A model generated the notes under the pieces. The model was not told the DNA's origin, did not search any database, and saw only the letters and a list, made by a program, of their open reading frames with translations. Shown here one piece after another: positions 49,646-57,303 of a stretch of DNA of 64,000 nt. The first letter of the stretch is position 1; each line of letters opens with the position of its first letter. The stretch comes from an uncultured Bacteroidales bacterium (GTDB lineage: Bacteria; Bacteroidota; Bacteroidia; Bacteroidales; Paludibacteraceae), in assembly GCA_946185835.1 (NCBI GenBank), contig CAMHKW010000003.1, forward strand, positions 1-64,000, read 5' to 3'. The position numbers and the translations under genes are program-made.

Positions 49646-50920
49646 ATGCAGCGTACTTTGTTTTTCTCATTCTGCCTGTCGCTTATGTTGGTTTCATGCG
49701 GCGGCAATCAGATTGGCGGCAACGATCCCGAGAAGACCGACCCCGACGTGCGTCAACCCAAACAACTCGTCTTCAACTCGGTTGAGGAGCAGTTAGGTTA
49801 TCACACCAACGAGTTCTCCGTTAACATGCTCAACCTCATCAGCCATAACGAAGAGGAGAAAAGCAACATCTGCTTCTCTCCACTCTCGTGCAGCATGGCG
49901 CTGGGCATACTGATGAACGGAGCCGACGGCAATACCGCTGCTCAGATGCAAAAAGCTCTCGGCTTCGAAGGCGTCGAACAAGCCGACATCAACGCTTATT
50001 ACCACAAGCTGCTCGAGGCACTGCCCGCGCTCGACTCCACCACCGTCGTCAACATAGCCAACGCGCTATGGCTGCGCAATGCCTTCCCTTTCAACCCCGA
50101 CTATAAACAACTAACCAAAGAGGTGTTCCTCGCCACCATCGACAATGTAGAGGACTTCCTTGACCAACAGACGCTCGACATGATTAACCAATGGGCTGCC
50201 GACAACACCAACGACCTCATCAAGCAGATAATAACGCCCGACATGGTAAGCCCGGAGACCGTCATGATCTTCGCCAACGCACTATACTTCAAAGGTATAT
50301 GGCAACAGACATTCGACAAAGAGTACACATGCAAGCGAGTGTTCACCACCTCGTCGGGCGAAGAGAAAAAAGTTGATATGATGTACATGCAAGAAGCACC
50401 AGTCAACTACATGCAGACCAATGACATGCAGATGATTGAGCTTGACTACAAAGAAGGCAAATACTGCATGGACCTGATCCTTCCACGCAAAGAAACCGAC
50501 ATAAAAACATTCCTCTCCTCGCTCACTCTCGACCAATGGAACGAGTATGTCAGCCAATTATCAAAAAACGAGATTCCGGTAAGCTTGCCTAAGTTCAAGT
50601 TCGCTTACAACCGCAATCTCAAGCAGGACCTACAGAAAGTCGGCATCGTAGATGTCTTCGACAAGGACATAGCCGACCTCTCGCACTTGAGCGATGTCGA
50701 CTGCTACCTCAGTTTCATCAAGCAATACACCTACATCGCCGTTGACGAAGAGAGCACCGAGGCAGCTGCCGTCACCATTGGAGGTGTAGATGCCGCTTCA
50801 GCTATGCCAAGTATCTCGTTTGTTGCCGACCATCCGTTCATCTTCGTCATACGCGAGAAGAAATACGGAACGATGCTCTTCACCGGCGTTGTGGGCGACC
50901 CGACAGAAGAACAACAATAA
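49646..50920 (+). CDS. Serpin family serine protease inhibitor, lipoprotein
   Basis: MQRTLFFSFCLSLMLVSCGGN; NICFSPLSCSMALGILMNGADGNTAAQM; hinge VDEESTEAAAVT; ...ADHPFIFVIREKKYGTMLFTGVVGDP. Confidence 0.95.
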   Translation: MQRTLFFSFCLSLMLVSCGGNQIGGNDPEKTDPDVRQPKQLVFNSVEEQLGYHTNEFSVNMLNLISHNEEEKSNICFSPLSCSMALGILMNGADGNTAAQMQKALGFEGVEQADINAYYHKLLEALPALDSTTVVNIANALWLRNAFPFNPDYKQLTKEVFLATIDNVEDFLDQQTLDMINQWAADNTNDLIKQIITPDMVSPETVMIFANALYFKGIWQQTFDKEYTCKRVFTTSSGEEKKVDMMYMQEAPVNYMQTNDMQMIELDYKEGKYCMDLILPRKETDIKTFLSSLTLDQWNEYVSQLSKNEIPVSLPKFKFAYNRNLKQDLQKVGIVDVFDKDIADLSHLSDVDCYLSFIKQYTYIAVDEESTEAAAVTIGGVDAASAMPSISFVADHPFIFVIREKKYGTMLFTGVVGDPTEEQQ

Positions 50921-51001
50921 CCCCAACAGACACCTTAATTAACATTTATTCGGTACTCTTGACTGTACATTTAGAATAATCACTAACACAATCTATAAGT
51001 A

Positions 51002-52426
51002 ATGAAATCCATCAATTGTTTTGTGCCCTTTCAGAGTGAAGAACAAGTAGCCCTGACAGTGAAGAACCTCAAGGAGCAAGACCTCGTCAACGAAGTGTTT
51101 CTGATCGACGGCGACCTCCGCTCGACCCGTAACATCCGTTATATAGCCGAGCATGCCACCACACCCTACACCCTTATCTACACCAAGTACACCACCCTGT
51201 CGTTCGTTCTGTTTGCCCTCGAGCGCATGACAGCCCTGATGGAGGACTCGGCAGCGATGATGGTGTATGCCGACCACTTCAACAAGTCGGGTGAGGTGTC
51301 GACCCCCGCTCCCGTCATCGACTACCAGTTAGGCTCGCTTCGCGATGACTTCGACTTCGGGTCGGTACTGCTCTACCGCACCGACGCTCTGCTCGACGCC
51401 GTCGGACGCATGGACGTCGACTACGAATATGCCGGACTATACGACCTGAGACTGAAAGTGAGCCAACTCGGAGCACTCGAACATATCAACGAGTACCTAT
51501 ACTACGACGTAGAACTCGACACCCGCAAGTCGGGCGAGAAGCTGTTCGACTACGTGGACCCCAAGAACCGCGGAGTACAGATAGAGATGGAGAAAGCTTG
51601 CACACAGCACCTCAAAGACATAGGCGGCTACCTCGAGCCTACTTTCAAAGATGTCGACATGCAGGCAGGCGACTTCGAATACGAGGCATCGGTGGTCATA
51701 CCATGCAAAAACCGCGTGCGCACCATAGGCGATGCCATACACTCGGCTCTCGCTCAGAAGGTAGACCCCAAATATAAATATAACGTCATCGTCGTTGACG
51801 ACAACTCCACCGACGGTACCGTGGACGTGATAAAATCGCTGTTGGGCGACGACAAGCTGATATACATAGCCCAAGACAAGTCGTGGCATGCCATAGGCGG
51901 CAACTGGAACGTAGCCCTACACCACCCTAAGTGCGGACGCTTTGCCATACAGCTCGACTCCGACGACGTCTACTCCGACGAGAACACCGTTCAGCGTTTC
52001 ATCGATGCCTTCCACTCGCAGAACTGCGCCATGGTGGTGGGCACCTATCGCATGACTAACTTCGAGATGGAGACCCTGCCCCCCGGCATTATCGACCACC
52101 GCGAGTGGACACCCGAGAACGGACGCAACAACGCACTACGTATCAATGGCTTGGGCGCTCCGCGTGGTTTCTACACCCCCATGCTCCGACAGATCAACTT
52201 CCCAACCACCAAATACGGTGAAGACTATGCCGTCGGACTACGTGTGAGCCGCGAGTATCAGATCGGACGTATCTACGAAGTGGTGTATAACTGCCGCCGC
52301 TGGGACGACAACTCCGACGCTAACGTCGACATAGAGGGCATGAACCGCAACAACCTCTATAAAGACCGCATACGCACTTGGGAACTAAAGGCACGCATAC
52401 AGATGAACCACATGAACAGCAAATAG
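51002..52426 (+). CDS. Family 2 glycosyltransferase, possibly two GT-A-like halves
   Basis: ASVVIPCKNRVRTIGDAIHSALAQ...VIVVDDNSTDGTVDVI...AIQLDSDDVYSD. Confidence 0.88.
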   Translation: MKSINCFVPFQSEEQVALTVKNLKEQDLVNEVFLIDGDLRSTRNIRYIAEHATTPYTLIYTKYTTLSFVLFALERMTALMEDSAAMMVYADHFNKSGEVSTPAPVIDYQLGSLRDDFDFGSVLLYRTDALLDAVGRMDVDYEYAGLYDLRLKVSQLGALEHINEYLYYDVELDTRKSGEKLFDYVDPKNRGVQIEMEKACTQHLKDIGGYLEPTFKDVDMQAGDFEYEASVVIPCKNRVRTIGDAIHSALAQKVDPKYKYNVIVVDDNSTDGTVDVIKSLLGDDKLIYIAQDKSWHAIGGNWNVALHHPKCGRFAIQLDSDDVYSDENTVQRFIDAFHSQNCAMVVGTYRMTNFEMETLPPGIIDHREWTPENGRNNALRINGLGAPRGFYTPMLRQINFPTTKYGEDYAVGLRVSREYQIGRIYEVVYNCRRWDDNSDANVDIEGMNRNNLYKDRIRTWELKARIQMNHMNSK

Positions 52427-52446
52427 GCTCAAGTGCCAATAGCCGC

Positions 52447-53127
52447 ATGACTCATATCATAGCCCCTACCGACAGAAGCCTCGCATGGTATTTAGCTATG
52501 GAGCAATACCTTGCGGGGCATATTGCTACATACCCCGATGGTGTGTTCTTCACCTGGGTGGTCGACCCCACCGTGATATACGGACGACATCAGGTGGTAG
52601 AGAACGAGGTCAACCTCGACTACTGCCGCACGCATGGAATACAGGTGGTGCAACGCAATAGCGGCGGGGGATGCGTGTATGCCGACCGCGGTAACCTCAT
52701 GCTCTCTTATATAGTGCCGCAAGCACACCCCGAACAGGTATTTAAGACTTTTCTCGACGAGGTGGCAGCAGCGCTGACGTCGTTGGGGCTCAACGCCGTG
52801 AAAACCGAACATAACGACATCTTAGTCGACGGCAGCAAGGTGTCGGGCAACGCCTGCTACGCTTTGCCCGACAGCACCATAGTACACGGCACCATGCTCT
52901 ACGACGTCGACTTCGAAGCGATGACACACGCCATCACCCCATCGGTGCAGAAACTGCACAAACACGGAGTGGAGTCGGTCAGGCAGCGGGTGAGAAACAT
53001 CAGACCGCTGTTGGAAGGCAGCATCGACACAATCGAAGCACTCGCCCGACACCTCGAAAGGCACTTCTGCGACACCGAACAAGAGCTGCCCACAGAGGCG
53101 ATACAAGCCATTGACCTATCAGTATAA
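52447..53127 (+). CDS. Lipoate--protein ligase family protein
   Basis: SLAWYLAMEQYLA...VVDPTVIYGRHQVVENEVNLDYCRTHGIQVVQRNSGGGCVYADRGNLMLSY...KVSGNACY. Confidence 0.9.
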   Translation: MTHIIAPTDRSLAWYLAMEQYLAGHIATYPDGVFFTWVVDPTVIYGRHQVVENEVNLDYCRTHGIQVVQRNSGGGCVYADRGNLMLSYIVPQAHPEQVFKTFLDEVAAALTSLGLNAVKTEHNDILVDGSKVSGNACYALPDSTIVHGTMLYDVDFEAMTHAITPSVQKLHKHGVESVRQRVRNIRPLLEGSIDTIEALARHLERHFCDTEQELPTEAIQAIDLSV

Positions 53128-53139
53128 TGGGGGTGGTGC

Positions 53140-53257
53140 CGGGATTTCGAGATATCGGGATCTCGGGATATCGGGATATCGGGATTTCGAGATTTCGGGA
53201 TGACGGGATGTCGGGATTTCGAGATTTCGGGATTTCGGGATCTCGGGATGACGGGAT
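53140..53257. repeat. GGGATTTCGAGATATCG microsatellite tract
   Basis: Direct reading of ~120 bp with 8-10-bp periodicity. Confidence 0.9.
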
Positions 53258-53263
53258 TTTTGC

Positions 53264-53281
53264 CGCCGGTGCAAACCGGCG
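53264..53281 (+). repeat. REP-like hairpin CGCCGGT-GCAA-ACCGGCG + TTCCCA
   Basis: Direct reading. Confidence 0.65.
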
Positions 53282-53369
53282 TTCCCAACAATAACAGCAG
53301 ACACCAACAACAACGCACTGACATAAGCTCTGTCCCTACAATATATTTCTATCTTTGAGCATAAGCACT

Positions 53370-54824
53370 ATGACAACCAATACTATCAGCGTAGGCATAA
53401 TGTCGGCTGCCGAAATCACCTTCGAGTTACACGGAGGTTATACCCTAAGTAGCAAACCATCTGTCGGCGACATCAGCACGCAGGTTTGCGCATCTGCGGC
53501 AAGAGCGTCGGATGGCGTATACTCGGCACGGCTCGATGGCGACGGCATACTCTTCGAGGGACGACGATACCAAGAACTGCATTTCGTTGCTTCTTCGTCG
53601 CAATGCCGTTTCACACTACATGGTGTGACCATAGGCGTTAACTTCCACTGGCAACAGCAAGAGTCGCAGACTTTCGCAGGCGATCTAAAGCTTATTGTCG
53701 GGCACGACAAGGTCCTCTCATCACAGTACGGACTGATAGCCATCAACCTGATTGACATAGAAGACTACCTGCTGTCGGTCATCTCATCGGAGATGGCTGC
53801 CACGTCGTCGGCTGAGCTATTGAAAGCCCACGCCGTCATCTCGCGCAGCTGGCTGCTTGCCTCGATGAAGAATCAGACCGATGACACCGCTAAGGATATA
53901 CCCTCAGGGGAGATAGGTGATGGTAACAACGATGTCCCGACGCCCTCGGACATCGCATCGGTGATACAGATATGCCGCTGGTACGAGCGCGATGCGCATG
54001 CCTTGTTCGACGTCTGCGCCGACGACCACTGTCAGCGCTATCAGGGGCTGTCGCGTGCCACGTCCGACGACGTTAGAACAGCCATCGAGGCTACACGCGG
54101 ACAGGTGCTCGTCGACAACGCCACAGGCAAGATATGCGACGCACGTTTCTACAAATGTTGCGGGGGCATGACCGAGGAGTTCGAGAACTGCTGGGCTGAC
54201 CGCCACTACCCTTACTTGGAGTCGGTCAGAGACTGCAACGATGACAGCGTGATTGACACAAATGTTCGCAGTGGTCAAGAGACCGACGTCACCACACCCG
54301 ACCTCAGACAAGAGGCTCAGGCAAGAGCGTGGATAATGTCGGCACCGAAAGCATACTGCAACACACGCGATGCGCGAATCCTCTCGCAGGTGCTCAACAG
54401 CTACGACCTCAGCACGCCCGACTTCTACCGCTGGACGGTGCGTTATACCGACGCAGAACTGTCGGCACTCGTCAGTCGCCGCTCGGGCATCGACCCGGGT
54501 CTCATCACCGACCTCATCCCCCTGCGCCGAGGTCCGTCAGCACGTATCTACCGACTGCGGATAGTGGGCACGAAAGCGACAGTGGAGGTAGGCAAAGAGT
54601 TGGAGATACGCAAGTGGCTGTCGACATCGCACCTCTATTCGTCGGCATTCGTGGTCGACAAACAACAAACCGACGCCGGCGCTGTCTTTACACTGCACGG
54701 TGCCGGATGGGGACATGGCGTAGGGCTATGCCAGATAGGAGCTGCCATGATGGCGCAACAAGGACACCCATACACCGACATACTGTCACATTATTTTCAC
54801 AACAGCCATCTGAGTAACATATAA
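53370..54824 (+). CDS. SpoIID/LytB domain-containing protein
   Basis: IEDYLLSVISSEMAATSSAELLKAHAVISRSWLLA...; ...LHGAGWGHGVGLCQIGAAMMAQQGHPYTDILSHYF. Confidence 0.92.
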   Translation: MTTNTISVGIMSAAEITFELHGGYTLSSKPSVGDISTQVCASAARASDGVYSARLDGDGILFEGRRYQELHFVASSSQCRFTLHGVTIGVNFHWQQQESQTFAGDLKLIVGHDKVLSSQYGLIAINLIDIEDYLLSVISSEMAATSSAELLKAHAVISRSWLLASMKNQTDDTAKDIPSGEIGDGNNDVPTPSDIASVIQICRWYERDAHALFDVCADDHCQRYQGLSRATSDDVRTAIEATRGQVLVDNATGKICDARFYKCCGGMTEEFENCWADRHYPYLESVRDCNDDSVIDTNVRSGQETDVTTPDLRQEAQARAWIMSAPKAYCNTRDARILSQVLNSYDLSTPDFYRWTVRYTDAELSALVSRRSGIDPGLITDLIPLRRGPSARIYRLRIVGTKATVEVGKELEIRKWLSTSHLYSSAFVVDKQQTDAGAVFTLHGAGWGHGVGLCQIGAAMMAQQGHPYTDILSHYFHNSHLSNI

Positions 54825-54857
54825 CAACAGTATATATCGTCAATTTAGCAATTCGTT

Positions 54858-54889
54858 CTTGCACATTAAAAAAAATATGCTTACCTTTG
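54858..54889 (+). promoter_or_regulatory. Orphan Bacteroidetes-type promoter
   Basis: CTTG (54858-54861), 20-nt gap, TACCTTTG (54882-54889); no + strand gene for about 490 nt. Confidence 0.45.
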
Positions 54890-54937
54890 CAGCGGAAATT
54901 GACACAATAGTGCAACAACCTTGCAGAAAAGCTCTGC

Positions 54938-54956
54938 CGCCGATTATAAATCGGCG
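54938..54956 (+). repeat. REP-like hairpin CGCCGATT-ATA-AATCGGCG
   Basis: Direct reading. Confidence 0.65.
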
Positions 54957-54982
54957 TTCACATAAAACATAATACAACACAC

Positions 54983-55001
54983 CGCCGATTACAAATCGGC
55001 G
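54983..55001 (+). repeat. REP-like hairpin CGCCGATT-ACA-AATCGGCG + TTCCCA
   Basis: Direct reading. Confidence 0.65.
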
Positions 55002-55147
55002 TTCCCACACACAACACACACTACATAACACACCCGCCATGTTTATGGCACACAAATAGACATACAATCGCGCAAGCGGCGCGAATGACATATTTTTCAG
55101 CGTCATAGCTTTCATCTTGATTATCTGAAATCTCGACAATTTTAGAA

Positions 55148-55222
55148 AATTGACCAAGAACAAAAGCTTTCGGACGCCTACGTTTTTTAGCGTGGGCTTT
55201 TGTTCGTTAAGTTTGGTCAATT
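55148..55222. repeat. Long imperfect inverted repeat (75 bp)
   Basis: AATTGACCAA-GAACAAAAGC ... GCTTTTGTTC-gttaagt-TTGGTCAATT. Confidence 0.75.
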
Positions 55223-55294
55223 AGGTAGTTGAGAACCTCAGGTAATCAAATAAAGCGGAGAATAGTATCCACGCTGTTTTTGTGTCAACCCCCA

Positions 55295-55312
55295 TTGTCA
55301 CACGTGTGACAA
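55295..55312. promoter_or_regulatory. 18-bp perfect palindrome TTGTCACACGTGTGACAA
   Basis: Direct reading; 69 bp upstream of the 55381 start. Operator or hairpin. Confidence 0.5.
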
Positions 55313-55332
55313 AAAAAGAGAAAGTAATCGAA

Positions 55333-55363
55333 GGAGGGAGCCGAAAAGCCAAGTGAGTAGGCA
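55333..55363 (+). promoter_or_regulatory. Repeated 5'-leader motif, divergent copy 3
   Basis: GGAGGGAGCCGAAAAGCCAAGTGAGTAGGCA ends 17 nt before ATG 55381. Confidence 0.4.
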
Positions 55364-55380
55364 CAAAAACAAAAAACGTC

Positions 55381-56172
55381 ATGAAACAGTTTCTACTTAT
55401 TGTCAGCCTCTTGCTGACATCGGTGTGCTATAGTTTTGCCGCCGACATCATCATCACGCGCGAAAGCGGCAAGATAGATGCCATCATCGAGGAGGTATCG
55501 TCAACCGACATCCGCTACAAGAAAGCGAGCAACCCGAAGGGTCCTACTTTCGTCATCAGTGTTAACGATGTCGCAAGCATCGTATATGCTAACGGCGAGG
55601 TGCAGGCATTCGAGAACAAGCAACAGCAGCCTGCCGCCGTTGAGCAGCAACCGGCAGCCAACACCGGCAACTACAACAGCCAATACAACAATGGTGGTTA
55701 CAACAATGGTTATAACGGAGGTTATCAGACCCAACGCGGCAGACAAGCCTACAATCGTTATCAGAACCGGCAGAACGACCCCAACTTCGTTCCAATCGTG
55801 AAAATCAGCAACAGCGAGTACGGCTATGGCAACCAAATCCTCTCACGCAACCAGTACATCAACCTCATCAGCGAGACCTGCTTCGATGCCTTCAACCAAT
55901 ATCGTGCGGGTTCGATGATGATAGGCAGCGGTTGGGGTTCGCTCGCTGGCGGTCTTACAGTGGCGCTCGTCAGCGGCTGGTTCTTCTGGCCCAGCTTCAT
56001 CATCGGCGGCGTGTTTGCTCTGGCAAGTGTTCCTCTGCTGACAGTGGGCTATATCATGCGCGACAAGAGCGTGGACACCTACAACACCATCTGCGCCGGC
56101 AGAAGCGGCTACTCGATGGAGCTTAAACTCAAAGGCGGCGTAGGCGGATTCGGACTCGCTCTCAGCTTCTAA
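55381..56172 (+). CDS. Exported/membrane protein with conserved N-terminal domain and Asn/Tyr/Gly/Gln-rich linker
   Basis: AADIIITRESGKIDAIIEEVSSTDIRYKKASNPKGPTFVISVNDVASIVYANGEVQAF; YNSQYNNGGYNNGYNGGY linker; TM segments. Confidence 0.7.
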   Translation: MKQFLLIVSLLLTSVCYSFAADIIITRESGKIDAIIEEVSSTDIRYKKASNPKGPTFVISVNDVASIVYANGEVQAFENKQQQPAAVEQQPAANTGNYNSQYNNGGYNNGYNGGYQTQRGRQAYNRYQNRQNDPNFVPIVKISNSEYGYGNQILSRNQYINLISETCFDAFNQYRAGSMMIGSGWGSLAGGLTVALVSGWFFWPSFIIGGVFALASVPLLTVGYIMRDKSVDTYNTICAGRSGYSMELKLKGGVGGFGLALSF

Positions 56173-56202
56173 CATTTTCACATATATATTTATCCACAAA
56201 CT

Positions 56203-57303
56203 ATGAGACATATCACTCTCACAGTCAGCTTGTTCGTATCCCTCTGCCTTAGCGCTGCGGACGTCATCATTATGCGCAACTCCACGCGCGTAGATGCGGT
56301 GATAGTAGAGGTGAACAACAACCAGATAAAATACAAGAAAGCCAACAACCCCAAGGGTCCGACTTTTATAGTGGAGCAGTCGGAGGTCAACTCGGTGATA
56401 TACGCCAATGGGGAAGTGCAGGTCTTTACGAAAAGCAATACTCAGCAGGAGCAGACCTCACAACAGCAGTCTCAGCAGCAGGGTTATGGTCAGCAACCTC
56501 AGCAACAGGGTTATGGACAGCAGCAAGGCTATGGGCAGCAGCAAGGCTACGGGCAGCAGGGCTACCGGCAGAACGTGCCCGACTACGCAGCCATGAGTAA
56601 GGCAAAGCGGCAAGCACTAAAAGACGAGCGTAAGCAGAAGCGCGAGGCTAACCGCAAGCCGCTGCCTAACGCCATGATAGGCATAGGTATAGGTGGTGGT
56701 GCCACCATCAACCGATATGTGATATACCCCAACGGTACGCTCGACTTCAACTTTGCCATCTCGGCAAACAAAAAATGGGCTATCGGACTATACACACAAT
56801 GGTGTATCTACGAAAGCTTGAACTTAGGACTGCAGTTCGTCAACGGTGACTACACCGAGAAAGCCTCATTTATATGGGGCTTGGGCGTCAACGCCAACTT
56901 CCGCAATGGCAAGGATTGGAACTCCGGACAGTTCGACTACTATAATACCAACAGAAGCACCCAAACCACATACGAGAGAAACGGCACTACCATATATCGT
57001 ATGGTATACCACCGCTTCCCTTGCTTCGGACCCGACCTGCGACTCGGCTTTGCCACCAAAGGTAACTTCTTCATGCTCTTCGACGTAGCTTTAGTGCCGA
57101 ACAAATATCCGGTCATCACAGAACGCTACCAGACAGGCGACCAATGGCACTATTCAACCGTCAGAAACCAGATGGCAGCTACCGTGACCATGACCATGGG
57201 CTATTGTTTCAAGGTGCAGCCTGCAAAGAACGCAGAGAAGAAAAGGCAGAAAAAGCTACAAGAAAGTCTAACCCCAAAACCTGAGAACAATGAAATACAA
57301 TAG
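56203..57303 (+). CDS. Paralogue of the 55381 N-terminal domain with Gln-rich linker and barrel-like C-terminus
   Basis: AADVIIMRNSTRVDAVIVEVNNNQIKYKKANNPKGPTFIVEQSEVNSVIYANGEVQVF; QGYGQQPQQQGYGQQQGYG tract. Confidence 0.7.
   Translation: MRHITLTVSLFVSLCLSAADVIIMRNSTRVDAVIVEVNNNQIKYKKANNPKGPTFIVEQSEVNSVIYANGEVQVFTKSNTQQEQTSQQQSQQQGYGQQPQQQGYGQQQGYGQQQGYGQQGYRQNVPDYAAMSKAKRQALKDERKQKREANRKPLPNAMIGIGIGGGATINRYVIYPNGTLDFNFAISANKKWAIGLYTQWCIYESLNLGLQFVNGDYTEKASFIWGLGVNANFRNGKDWNSGQFDYYNTNRSTQTTYERNGTTIYRMVYHRFPCFGPDLRLGFATKGNFFMLFDVALVPNKYPVITERYQTGDQWHYSTVRNQMAATVTMTMGYCFKVQPAKNAEKKRQKKLQESLTPKPENNEIQ

Noticed and set aside
54840-55220. 126-aa minus-strand ORF
   Set aside because: Translates through REP hairpins and the long inverted repeat (ERRFVIGG / ERRFIIGG repeats come from the hairpins); probably non-coding.
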